Below are positions 18,723 to 27,379 of a stretch of 64,000 nt of DNA, one piece after another. The notes under the pieces are model-generated. The model did no database searches. It saw only the letters and a program-made list of their open reading frames with translations, and had not been told where the DNA came from. The number at the start of each line of letters is the position of its first letter. The stretch's first letter is position 1. The stretch comes from Betaproteobacteria bacterium (lineage in GTDB: Bacteria; Pseudomonadota; Gammaproteobacteria; Burkholderiales; Usitatibacteraceae), in assembly GCA_016720925.1 (NCBI GenBank), contig JADKJR010000001.1:62001-126000 (forward strand), in the 5' to 3' direction. The position numbers and the translations under genes are program-made.

Positions 18723-20907
18723 GTACCGCAACCCTGTTGGTGGAGTTGTTCACCGAGGAGCTTCCGCCCAAAGTGTTGAAGAGGCTGGGTGATGCATTCG
18801 CGTCCGTCATTCAACTTGGTCTGGCTAAACGCGGCATGCTGGAAGCCGACGCGATTGCGACCATGTTTGCGACACCGCGTCGTCTCGCCGTGCGGATTAC
18901 CGGCGTGCATGATGTTGGTGCTGATCAAGTCTTTACCGAAAAGCTCATGCCGGTAGCCGTCGGCGTGGATAGGGACGGCAATGCCACGCCCGCGTTACTG
19001 AAAAAGCTTGCGGCAAAATCGCTGGGACATGTTCCGCCCGAGGATTTGCTGCGCGAAAGTGACGGCAAGGTCGATCAACTGGTTTATCGCGGCAAGGCAA
19101 AAGGGCAATCGCTGCAGGCGGCGCTGCAAAACGCGCTGGAAGAGGCCATCACGGCATTGCCCGTGCCGAAGGTGATGAGCTATCAGCTCGCCGATGGTGT
19201 TACCACGGTGCAATTCGTGCGGCCCGCGCATGGACTGGTCGCGCTGCATGGTGCTGAGGTGATTCCCGTACACGCTCTCGGTCTTGACGCGGGTCGAACG
19301 ACCCATGGTCACCGCTTCCAGGGGGCAGCCGATATTGAGCTGCAGCACGCGGACGAATATGAATCGCGTCTGGAGACTGAAGGTGGCGTGATCGCCGGTT
19401 TCGATCAACGGCGCAAAGAAATCCATCGCATGCTGCGCGAACGCGCCGACCAGCAACTCACCACGTTGGGCGACTACGACGACTATCAAGCGCTGCTCGA
19501 CGAAGTGTCCGCGCTGGTGGAAATGCCGACCGTGTACGTCGGCGAATTCGAACGCGAGTTTCTTGACGTGCCGGCCGAGTGCCTGATCCTCACCATGAAA
19601 CTCAACCAGAAGTACTTTCCGCTGTTTCTTAACGAAGGTGGGCTATCCAGCCGATTCCTGATTGTCTCCAACATGCGGCTCGACGATCCGCATACCGTTA
19701 TCGAAGGCAACCAGCGCGTGGTGCGACCGAGGTTGGCGGATGCGCGATTCTTTTTTGAAACAGATAAGAAAACAAAACTCATCGATCGCATGCCAAAGCT
19801 TGCGAGCGTGGTGTATCACAATAGATTGGGATCACAAGGCGAGCGTGTCGAACATGTGCGGGCCATTGCCAAGGCAATTGCTCTATTGATAAGCAATGAC
19901 CATGTATTCATCAATCACGTCGATCATGCCGCTCACCTTGCCAAGTCCGACCTTGTGTCAGATATGGTTGGGGAATTCCCTGAGCTGCAAGGCACGATGG
20001 GCAAGTACTACGCATTAAATGAAGGTTTTTCGCCCGAAGTCGCCGAGGCGATTGAAGATCACTACAAACCCCGCTTTGCGGGAGACTCATTACCGCGAAG
20101 CGATGTCGGTGTAATTGTCGCGCTTGCGGACAAATTTGCGACGCTCGCGGGCATGTTTAGTATTGGGCAATTTCCAAGTGGCGACAAGGACCCATTTGCA
20201 CTGCGACGCCATGCAATTGGAGCGGTCCGAATTTTGGTGGAAAAGCAATTGCCAATAGATATCTCTAAATTGGTAGGTGTCGTGGTTCAGCAGTTTGGAT
20301 CGGCAATATTTACACAAGGTGTGATGCCAACCGTCACTCCTATGAATTCGGCTATGGCCGCGTCTGGCATGCGAGTACAACCAGACACAGCAGCAAATTT
20401 GACCGAGTTTATTTTCGAGCGCTTTGCAGTCATGCTGAAAGAGCAAGGCTATACCTCGTTGGAAGTCGAAGCAGTGTTGTCACTAAAGCCAGAGCGCCTC
20501 GCGAATGTGCCAAGTTGTCTGGAGGCTGTCCGAGCATTCACTGCATTGCCCGAAGCGACGTCGCTCGCCGCCGCCAACAAGCGCATCGGCAATATCCTAA
20601 AAAAATCTGACCTGCAATTGTGACGTGGACGCAAACTTGTTTGGTGGAGCCGGCCCAGCGCGTGCCTTTTCGACGCCATTCAGGGAGGTGCAGTTTGCAA
20701 TGTATTTCGCCGCAGGCGACTACACCAGTGCATTGAAATCACTGGCGCCCTTGAAAGGCCCTGTCGATGCGTTCTTTGACGGCGTGATGGTTAATGTCGT
20801 TGAAGACGTTCGTGAAATTGGCGCGCTGGGGAAATCGCCTCGCACTGCTGAATGACTTGCATGTACTGATGAACAAAGTCGCCGATTTGTCCAAACTCGC
20901 TGCATGA
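18719..20907 (+). pseudogene. glyS: Glycyl-tRNA synthetase beta subunit, interrupted by two apparent +1 frameshifts
   Basis: The first frame (18719-20623, 634 residues) has the GlyS N-terminus (LLVELFTEELPPKVLKRLG), the central core with FFETDKKTKL, and an HD-like region (HVDHAAHLAKSD near residue 401), but stops soon after the conserved NKRIGNILKK. The missing anticodon-binding C-terminus continues in the +1 frame from about 20625 (VDANLF ... FAAGDYTSALKSLAPLKGPVDAFFDGVMVNV) and, after a second shift near 20829-20834, in the next frame (GNRLALLNDLHVLMNKVADL) to a TGA at 20905-20907. Restored, the protein would be about 728 residues, near the family length. Because the gene is essential in bacteria with this enzyme type, indel errors in the assembly are likely, but a real lesion cannot be excluded. 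Confidence 0.9.
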
Positions 20908-20929
20908 GTAGTTCACGTAGAATAAAACC

Positions 20930-21496
20930 ATGAACGCGCCCGTCAAACTGGTAATTCTGGATCGCGATGGCGTTATTAATGTCGACAGCGACCATTTCAT
21001 CAAATCGCCCGCCGAATGGAAGCCGATTGCCGGTGCCATCGAGGCGATCGCGCGCCTGAACCAGAACGGCTACCGGGTAGTTGTTGCCACCAATCAATCC
21101 GGTATCGGTCGTGGCCTGTTTGATATGGCGACACTCAATGCCATCAATGACAAGATGATGGGGCTGGTATTTCGGGCCGGCGGGCGCATCGATGCGATCT
21201 TCTTTTGTCCCTGTACCGCGGAACAGCACTGTCATTGCCGGAAGCCGGATACCGGCATGTTTGAAGACATTGCCGCCCGTTACCAGATGGGCCTTAGCGG
21301 CGCGCCATGCATAGGCGACTCGCTACGTGATCTCGAGGCGGGGGCAAAGGCTGGATGCGCCCCGGTGCTGGTGCTCACGGGCAAGGGAAAAAAAACCCGT
21401 GACAAGGGCGATTTACCACCCGGTACCCGCGTGTTTGCCGACCTCTCCGCCGCCGCGGACGCACTCATCGCGGACTCGTTTCGCGCCACGGGCTGA
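20930..21496 (+). CDS. gmhB: D-glycero-beta-D-manno-heptose-1,7-bisphosphate 7-phosphatase
   Basis: The 188-residue HAD-superfamily phosphatase works in ADP-heptose synthesis for the LPS inner core. HAD motif I is ILDRDGVIN with Asp11/Asp13, motif II is VVATNQSG, and a structural zinc site CPCTAEQHCHCRKP follows, which distinguishes GmhB/HisB-N-type enzymes. The CIGDSLRDLEAG motif near 124 supplies the metal-binding aspartates. It starts 22 bases after the restored glyS end and precedes plsC, a conserved neighbourhood. Confidence 0.94.
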   Translation: MNAPVKLVILDRDGVINVDSDHFIKSPAEWKPIAGAIEAIARLNQNGYRVVVATNQSGIGRGLFDMATLNAINDKMMGLVFRAGGRIDAIFFCPCTAEQHCHCRKPDTGMFEDIAARYQMGLSGAPCIGDSLRDLEAGAKAGCAPVLVLTGKGKKTRDKGDLPPGTRVFADLSAAADALIADSFRATG

Positions 21497-21521
21497 TCCG
21501 TTATTGATCAATCAAACAATC

Positions 21522-22241
21522 ATGATATTTCTCCGCTCGCTATCTTTCTTTATCCTGGTCGTACTCAACACCATTGCCTTTGGCATTTACGTGGTGCCGA
21601 TGATATTCATCAACTACAACGCCGGTTACGATGGCGCCAAAGCTTGGGGCTCCGCCGTGTTGTGGCTGGCAAAGAATGTCTGCGGCATCGACTACACGGT
21701 GCGTGGCGCTGAGAACATTCCGAGTCAACCGTGCGTATCCATGGCCAAGCATCAGTCTGCATGGGAAACCGTGTTCATTCTCTCGTTTCTGCCGCGCGCC
21801 GTCTGGATCATCAAGCGCGAGCTGGTGTGGCTGCCGGTCGTGGGTTGGGTGCTCTATGCCTTGCAGTCGATCGCGATCGATCGAAAAAGCGGCAAGCGCG
21901 CGGTTGACCAGATTGAGGAACAAGGACGCGAACGCATCAGCCGGGGCTTATGGGTTTCGTTGTTCCCGGAAGGCACCCGAATCGCGCCAGGGAAGCGTGG
22001 AAAATACGGCATTGGCGGCGCGTGGCTGGCTGCGAAGACCGGAACTCCCGTCCTGCCGATTGCGCACAATGCCGGCGAATGCTGGCGACGCTACGCCTTC
22101 CTGAAGTATCCCGGCAAGGTCACCGTCAGCATTGGGCCGCCGATCATCACGGTGGACCGCACGCCGGGAGAGGTGATTGCCGACGTGGAGAATTGGATCG
22201 AAGCGGAAATGCTCACGTTACCACCCGCATGTTCCAGTTAA
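21522..22241 (+). CDS. plsC: 1-acyl-sn-glycerol-3-phosphate acyltransferase (PlsC family)
   Basis: The 239-residue membrane-associated protein makes phosphatidic acid from lysophosphatidate. It has an N-terminal hydrophobic helix and the acyltransferase blocks KHQSAWET (block I), LFPEGTR (block III) and a PVLPIAHN-type block IV. Block I reads H-x4-E rather than the classic H-x4-D, which is common in PlsC homologues of this kind. ATG at 21522 is chosen because the conserved part begins there; the longer reading frame upstream overlaps gmhB. Confidence 0.93.
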   Translation: MIFLRSLSFFILVVLNTIAFGIYVVPMIFINYNAGYDGAKAWGSAVLWLAKNVCGIDYTVRGAENIPSQPCVSMAKHQSAWETVFILSFLPRAVWIIKRELVWLPVVGWVLYALQSIAIDRKSGKRAVDQIEEQGRERISRGLWVSLFPEGTRIAPGKRGKYGIGGAWLAAKTGTPVLPIAHNAGECWRRYAFLKYPGKVTVSIGPPIITVDRTPGEVIADVENWIEAEMLTLPPACSS

Positions 22242-22257
22242 AGGATGGCAGGCGACC

Positions 22258-23013
22258 GTGCGCATTTTCTTCAAGCTAAAAAAAGCGCCGATCGTGCTAC
22301 CTGAAGAATCAGAGCGCAGCATTGCGCTGGCCGGTCATCGCGTCGACTACAAACTGGTGCGCCGGCGTGGACGGCGTGGTGTTGGTCTCAAGGTAGACGG
22401 CACCGGTATGACGGTCGCGGCATCACTGACGACGCCAATTGGCAGCATCGAAGAGATGATCGGCAAGAATTCGCATTGGGTGCTGAAAAAACTCGACGAG
22501 TGGTCGCATCGCAGAATTCAGCCGCAACGTTGGGAAACCGGCGCAAAAGTATATTTTATTGGCGAATCGCTGACTTTGATGATCGATGAAGGGGCGACGC
22601 GATCAAGTGTTGAACAATCGATGGGTCATCTTTTTGTCAGATTGGCAAAGGCCGATCCGGCGGCAATCGAGAAGGCCGCCTTGGCATGGTACAAAAGGCA
22701 GGCCTTACCGCATCTTGCGCAACGCGCATTCTTCTTCTCCAAGCTGCACGGCCTCACGCCGCCGCGCGTGTTCCTTTCCGGCGCCAACAGCCGCTGGGGT
22801 AGTTGCAATTCGCGGCGCGAAGTGCGCTTCTCATGGCGTTTGATCAAGGCGCGACCGGCGCTCATCGACTATGTCGTTTGTCACGAGCTGGCGCACCTGC
22901 GACACATGGATCATTCGTCTGCATTCTGGACGGAAGTGGAACGGATGTGCCCCGACTATCGGGTCCTGAAGTCTGAGCTGGATTCGAGCGATCACAAGTT
23001 TCGAGCGTTCTGA
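22258..23013 (+). CDS. YgjP-like metallopeptidase domain protein (DUF45, M48-related)
   Basis: About 251 residues from a GTG at 22258, 9 bases after an AAGGATGG sequence. The C-terminal half carries the zinc-protease motif HELAHLRHMDHS (HExxH plus a third His), with the upstream FLSGANSRWGSCNSRREVRFSWRL-type region (SRWGSC) characteristic of the DUF45/WLM family. Cellular substrates are not known; homologues are often found near restriction or DNA-repair genes, but here the gene sits between plsC and gloA. An in-frame start farther upstream would overlap plsC. Confidence 0.87.
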   Translation: MRIFFKLKKAPIVLPEESERSIALAGHRVDYKLVRRRGRRGVGLKVDGTGMTVAASLTTPIGSIEEMIGKNSHWVLKKLDEWSHRRIQPQRWETGAKVYFIGESLTLMIDEGATRSSVEQSMGHLFVRLAKADPAAIEKAALAWYKRQALPHLAQRAFFFSKLHGLTPPRVFLSGANSRWGSCNSRREVRFSWRLIKARPALIDYVVCHELAHLRHMDHSSAFWTEVERMCPDYRVLKSELDSSDHKFRAF

Positions 23014-23023
23014 GGGAACTACC

Positions 23024-23410
23024 ATGCAACTACTGCACACCATGATTCGCGTGGTCAATCTCGACAAATCGATTGACTTCTACACCAATGTGCTCGGCAT
23101 GAAATTGCTGCGCCGCAGAGATTACCCAGACGGAAAATTCACGCTTGCGTTTGTGGGATATGGTGATGAATCGCAGGGCGCGGTGATCGAGCTTACCCAC
23201 AACTGGGACACGAAAAGTTATGAACTCGGCAATGCGTTCGGGCACATCGCCATTGGTCTGCCTGATGTGTACAAGGCGTGCGATGCCGTGAAAGCCAAGG
23301 GTGGCAAAGTTACCCGCGAGCCGGGTCCGATGAAATTTGGTGGTAGCGTGATTGCGTTTGTGGAAGATCCGGACGGCTACAAAATCGAGTTCATCCAAAA
23401 AACAACCTAG
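23024..23410 (+). CDS. gloA: Lactoylglutathione lyase (glyoxalase I)
   Basis: The 128-residue enzyme converts the methylglyoxal-glutathione hemithioacetal to S-lactoylglutathione. The four metal ligands of the Ni-type bacterial enzyme are exactly placed: His5, Glu56, His74 and Glu122. Conserved segments MIRVVNLDKSIDFYTNVLGM and EDPDGYKIEFIQ agree. GGGAACTACC precedes the ATG by a normal spacing. It starts 10 bases after the YgjP-type gene and probably shares its transcript. Confidence 0.97.
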   Translation: MQLLHTMIRVVNLDKSIDFYTNVLGMKLLRRRDYPDGKFTLAFVGYGDESQGAVIELTHNWDTKSYELGNAFGHIAIGLPDVYKACDAVKAKGGKVTREPGPMKFGGSVIAFVEDPDGYKIEFIQKTT

Positions 23411-23676
23411 GGCGCCAGTCCGGCAAGCTGTTTTTCTTGTAACAAATGCGTCGGAATGCGCGCGCCGCGCAGCCGCTTCTGCTCAAAGCAGCCGACGATT
23501 GTAAATAGTTGTGTCTTTGATTCTTCCCTCAAGGTATTTGTGCTTGACGTCACAGAGGGGTGCTCTGGTTCACCGTAGGATAGGGTTACTTGGTGAATCA
23601 GGGGCGGCAAATGAATCTGATCCAGAACGTGTCGGGAAAAGTTGACCTCTTCAAGCAAGGAGGGGCAAAACTTCAA

Positions 23677-24384
23677 ATGCCATTGCTGAACGCGGTCGTG
23701 CGTGAACGCGCGGCATACGCAATGAATGAACCGCGATTCAGGGAAATATCGACCGGCCGCAATGCATCCCCATCGATGGCCCCAATTGTTGATTCCTTGC
23801 ATGCAAGGATTGTGAGGCGCCTGCAATTCATATTGGTGGCGTTGTGTGCCTTGTGTGCGGGTGCGCTCATTACGTTCGTCTATCTAGGCGGGCATCGGGA
23901 TGCCGGCTTGAATACGACCGAATTAAAACCTATCGAACAGTTATCCTTTTCGCGCAACGCCAGTCGCGATGCAGAAGTGATGTCGCCAACGCAGGGCGTC
24001 GTTCCTGAAATTGATGTGAGGACAGAAGCGGCTGAGTTGGTCGAAAAGTGGGCAGCCGCATGGTCGAAGCGCGATGTCGATCGCTATCTCAAGTTCTATT
24101 CAAAGAGCTTTGTGCCGCCGGACAACAACTCGCTGGAAGCATGGGAACAGACACGACGGAACCGCATTCTCGGCAAGCGGCACATTTCTGTAACCATACG
24201 CGACCTCAACGTGGAGTTGCTTGACGACAATCGAGCCATCGCGCAATTTGCGCAGACTTACGCGGCGGACAATTACCGCGAATCGCCTGCGACCAAAGTC
24301 CTGATCCTGGCTCGCGAGGGGAATGCGTGGCGCATTGCTGCCGAAACGAATTCACGCGACGCAGCTTCGCAAGTATCGCGATAA
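23677..24384 (+). CDS. Single-pass membrane protein with Cds6/NTF2-like domain
   Basis: About 235 residues from the ATG at 23677, which lies 11 bases after a strong AAGGAGGGG. One hydrophobic segment (around residues 48-65) should anchor the protein, with the C-terminal domain in the periplasm. That domain resembles the SnoaL/NTF2-like Cds6 C-terminal fold: EKWAAAWSKRDVDRYLKFYS, then a ...RRNRILGKRHISVTIRDL block and ending with WRIAAE. In related bacteria this domain is usually fused to TPR or L,D-transpeptidase proteins; here it stands alone. In-frame starts also exist at 23590, 23611 and 23722. Function unknown. The 266 bases before it (23411-23676) hold no other supported feature. Confidence 0.65.
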   Translation: MPLLNAVVRERAAYAMNEPRFREISTGRNASPSMAPIVDSLHARIVRRLQFILVALCALCAGALITFVYLGGHRDAGLNTTELKPIEQLSFSRNASRDAEVMSPTQGVVPEIDVRTEAAELVEKWAAAWSKRDVDRYLKFYSKSFVPPDNNSLEAWEQTRRNRILGKRHISVTIRDLNVELLDDNRAIAQFAQTYAADNYRESPATKVLILAREGNAWRIAAETNSRDAASQVSR

Positions 24385-24516
24385 GAAGCGTCGACAACCC
24401 GGCATGCTTCCGTGGTCGGTTGCGTTTCAGCGTATGTTTTGGATCGATGTAATGTAAATGCATAAGCACATGCATTTGCGCGGCGCCGGTACCCTGCAAG
24501 TTGATGGCCGCAATCC

Positions 24517-25224
24517 TTAAGCCGGCTTGCGCAATAAATTCACCCGCATCGGGCGCACAAATCGCGCGCCCTGCAGACTCATGTGCTTCCCGAAGCGCTC
24601 GCGAACTTCAGCCAGCTTGTCGCCGACCAGCACCAGTTCGGAGTGGGTGACCCGCACGACCTTATTGAAGAAGTCGTCGAAATCGATAAACGCAAGCGGC
24701 ATTTCAAAGGTGATCTCAGCAGCATCTTCCAAGAATCCGCCGGCTACCGCCCGCTTCAGCGCGTCGTACGCGGCTGTGCGCACCACGCCTTCATCGTGGA
24801 ATATGCGGATGATCTCGTTGAAGTCACCAGCAAAGACGGGCTCTGACACATACAGATTTCCCCCCGGCTTCAAGACGCGGTGAATTTCGCGCAAGGAGCG
24901 GTCCATCCGATCGATTGGTACATGGTGCAGAGATTTCAGCATGATGACGAGATCGCAGCTGGCGTCTTGTAGTGGAATATCATCAGCGCTGCCGTACAGG
25001 AACTCGAGCCCAGGTAAAGGGGCGCTGGCGCAATTGTGGGCGTGCTGGATGGAGTCGACCTCAAGCGCCTTCACGCTCCTCACAAGCTTGCGTTCAATCA
25101 GTTTGCGCGCCATTTCCGCTTTGCCGCAGCCCAGTTCGGCGATATCGGCGTCCGCCAGCGCGACAACCGTGCGCAGGAACTCGACTTCATCGATGACCGG
25201 TTCGCCAAGTTGCGTTGTTTGCAT
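24517..25224 (-). CDS. Class I SAM-dependent methyltransferase downstream of ksgA
   Basis: The 235-residue protein has the SAM-binding motif IAELGCGKAEMAR near residue 33, the acidic ALEVDS, DLVIMLKSLHHVP near 92 and a HRVLKPGGNLYVSEPVF segment, all of the Methyltransf_11 type. Its ATG shares one base with the ksgA stop (TGATG), so it is translationally coupled to ksgA. The substrate is unknown. It occupies the place after ksgA where gammaproteobacteria have apaG. Confidence 0.85.
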   Translation of the reverse strand: MQTTQLGEPVIDEVEFLRTVVALADADIAELGCGKAEMARKLIERKLVRSVKALEVDSIQHAHNCASAPLPGLEFLYGSADDIPLQDASCDLVIMLKSLHHVPIDRMDRSLREIHRVLKPGGNLYVSEPVFAGDFNEIIRIFHDEGVVRTAAYDALKRAVAGGFLEDAAEITFEMPLAFIDFDDFFNKVVRVTHSELVLVGDKLAEVRERFGKHMSLQGARFVRPMRVNLLRKPA

Positions 25225-26033
25225 CAAGCAGCGCCTTCGAGTGTTGTGTCAGTAGACTTTTTTGTAAACGCCAGCGATGCGTCGGCCAGCGCGATGAAGT
25301 CGGTGACAGAGAGCGTTTCGCCGCGGCGCCTGGGATCGATACCCTGCGCGAGAATCGCCTCCGCGGGCATGAAAAGCTTGAGTGTATTGGCCAAGGTCTT
25401 TCGCCGCTGTCCGAAACCCGCCGTCACCAATGCGGCGAATCGGCTATCGTCGCGCGCCGCCGGTCGACCCGCTGGCAGCGGTACCAAATGCACGATGGCG
25501 GAATCCACTTTCGGCGGCGGTGTAAACGCGCCCGGCGGCACGTCGAACAATCGCTTCATCTGAAAGCGATATTGCAGCATGACCGACAGGCGTCCATACG
25601 CTTTCGTATCAGGTGCCGCGACCATGCGATCGACTACCTCCTTTTGCAGCATGAACGTCGCATCGATCAGTTGCTCCGCGAATCCCGCCAGATGAAACAG
25701 GAATGGCGTCGAGATGTTGTAAGGCAGATTACCCACGCACCGGAAACGCGATGTGAGTTTGCCGAAGTCGAATTCCAGCACATTCTCTTCATGCAACGTG
25801 AATTGGTCCGCCGGAAAACGCGCACGCAATACGGCGGCGAGATCGCGGTCGATTTCCACTGCGTGCAGATGATGCAGCTTTGCTATAAGCGGCGCGGTCA
25901 TCGCACCGGGGCCGGGGCCGATTTCGATCATTACATCTTCGGGTTTTGGCGCAATGGCGTTGACGATGCGGTCGATATAGTGGCGATCAGTCAGGAAGTG
26001 TTGTCCAAACCTCTTCTTTGCCTTGGGCAGCAT
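25224..26033 (-). CDS. rsmA: 16S rRNA (adenine(1518)-N(6)/adenine(1519)-N(6))-dimethyltransferase
   Basis: KsgA/RsmA, 269 residues, dimethylates two adenines in helix 45 of 16S rRNA. It begins with the family's KKRFGQHFLTD motif, followed by IEIGPGPGAMT (SAM binding), VEIDRDL and the catalytic NLPYNIS motif near residue 102. It lies between pdxA and a methyltransferase, 14 bases downstream of pdxA, in the conserved lptD-surA-pdxA-ksgA order. Confidence 0.97.
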   Translation of the reverse strand: MLPKAKKRFGQHFLTDRHYIDRIVNAIAPKPEDVMIEIGPGPGAMTAPLIAKLHHLHAVEIDRDLAAVLRARFPADQFTLHEENVLEFDFGKLTSRFRCVGNLPYNISTPFLFHLAGFAEQLIDATFMLQKEVVDRMVAAPDTKAYGRLSVMLQYRFQMKRLFDVPPGAFTPPPKVDSAIVHLVPLPAGRPAARDDSRFAALVTAGFGQRRKTLANTLKLFMPAEAILAQGIDPRRRGETLSVTDFIALADASLAFTKKSTDTTLEGAA

Positions 26034-26047
26034 CGCAGTGATTGCGC

Positions 26048-27013
26048 CTATTTGCGCTTTACGGCGAGTTCAATCGCCAAGTCAATTGCGGCTTTCATGC
26101 TGCCGGTATCGATGCGTCCGGTTCCTGCCAGATCCAGGGCCGTGCCATGATCCACGGAGGTACGGATGATCGGCAACCCGAGAGTGATGTTGACACCCTG
26201 GCCAAAGCTGGCGTACTTCAGTACAGGCAAACCCTGATCGTGGTACATCGCCAGCACCGCGTCCGCCTGCGTGAGATGGCGTGGCGTGAAGAGTGTGTCA
26301 GCCGGCAGCGGACCGGTGAGTTGCATGCCTTCATGTTTGAGCTGCTCGATGACCGGGCCGATGATGTCGATTTCTTCGCGGCCGAGATAACCGCCTTCGC
26401 CTGCGTGAGGATTCAATCCTGTCACCAGAATCCGTGGCGCGGCAATCCCGAACTTGCCGATCAAATCTGCATGCAGGATTCTGAGCGTGGTCGTCAGACT
26501 ATCTCGCGTGATGGCGGCGGGCACGTCGGCGAGCGCCAGATGTGTCGTCGCAAGTGCTACGCGCAGTCCGCCGCCGGTGAGCATCATGACGACGCGCGCG
26601 GTTCCGGACTTTTCTGCAAGATACTCAGTATGGCCGCTGAAATTGATACCTGGAATATTCGCGTCGTTGATGATGCCTTTGTGTACCGGCGCGGTGACCA
26701 TCGCGGCGAACTCGCCGGAACGGCAGCCTTCGATGGCGCGGTCAAGTAGCTTCAGTACGTACCGGCTGTTGGTGGCGTTGAGTTTCCCTGCGATTGCCGG
26801 CGCGGCAGCGGGAGTTGCATCGATTGGCAAGGCACTGATGTCGACGCCCAGTATTGTCGCGCGTGACGCAAGCAAATCGCGATCACCAAGCACAACGAGG
26901 TTTGCCGCGAACTTTTCCTTTGCGAGCAGCACGCAAAGATCCGGTCCGATGCCCGCTGGCTCGCCAGATGTAATGGCGATGGTGGGTTTGTCGTCGGCGG
27001 TGTTCAAGGTCAT
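26048..27013 (-). CDS. pdxA: 4-hydroxythreonine-4-phosphate dehydrogenase
   Basis: About 321 residues. PdxA oxidises 4-phosphohydroxy-L-threonine in pyridoxal 5'-phosphate synthesis. Visible signatures include the N-terminal IAITSGEPAGIGPDL, the metal-ligand histidine in NFSGHTEYLAE, and MYHDQGLPVLKY plus RTSVDHGTALDLAG near the C-terminus. The start is placed at the ATG at 27013 where the conserved sequence begins; an in-frame codon 11 residues upstream is possible. Confidence 0.96.
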   Translation of the reverse strand: MTLNTADDKPTIAITSGEPAGIGPDLCVLLAKEKFAANLVVLGDRDLLASRATILGVDISALPIDATPAAAPAIAGKLNATNSRYVLKLLDRAIEGCRSGEFAAMVTAPVHKGIINDANIPGINFSGHTEYLAEKSGTARVVMMLTGGGLRVALATTHLALADVPAAITRDSLTTTLRILHADLIGKFGIAAPRILVTGLNPHAGEGGYLGREEIDIIGPVIEQLKHEGMQLTGPLPADTLFTPRHLTQADAVLAMYHDQGLPVLKYASFGQGVNITLGLPIIRTSVDHGTALDLAGTGRIDTGSMKAAIDLAIELAVKRK

Positions 27014-27125
27014 GCGACCAGACCTTTCGTCTGGCTCATAATCCACCGCGAACTTGATTCCGTGCGCGCTAACCAGAGGTCAATATGCGTTTTTGCAATG
27101 TTTGCAGTGTAGACATCTTGTGCCT

Positions 27126-27219
27126 CCTTCCCCCGAGGAAACGGGGGAAGGGTGGGATGGGGATGTCTCTGCAGGTGGTATCGCCCCCTTCCCAGCCTTC
27201 CCCCGTCGCCGGGGGCAGG
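27126..27219. repeat. Two GC-rich hairpins in the surA-pdxA gap (dispersed-repeat type)
   Basis: The 366-base gap 27014-27379 has no gene. It holds one perfect hairpin, CCTTCCCCCG (27126-27135) with CGGGGGAAGG (27142-27151), and a second with the same left arm (27196-27205) and CGGGGGCAGG (27210-27219). The first right arm with its flank (about 27141-27165) is also nearly complementary to 27183-27206, so the whole forms a larger inverted repeat. Arms of this kind are common in intergenic dispersed repeats of Proteobacteria. There is no T-run, so they are not intrinsic terminators. Confidence 0.7.
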
Positions 27220-27379
27220 AGTCAGCCGGTCGAGCACAGGCAACTCAGAAAAGACTCCAATTTGCTTGAACCCAAGGTCCGGATCGTGCTGCGCTAAATC
27301 GCGCCAATTTAGATGCCTTGCACTCATGAGACCCTATCCGGGGATGACGATTGTCCGCGTGTGCGGACAATCGCCACTA

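Noticed and set aside
23407..23826. 139-codon minus-strand frame in the gloA downstream gap
   Set aside because: Part of it lies in an empty gap, but it overlaps the end of gloA and the start of the next gene, has no ribosome-binding site and no family I recognise.
25215..26150. Plus-strand frame opposite ksgA
   Set aside because: KsgA carries all catalytic motifs on the minus strand; the plus frame is Arg/Gln-rich antisense translation.
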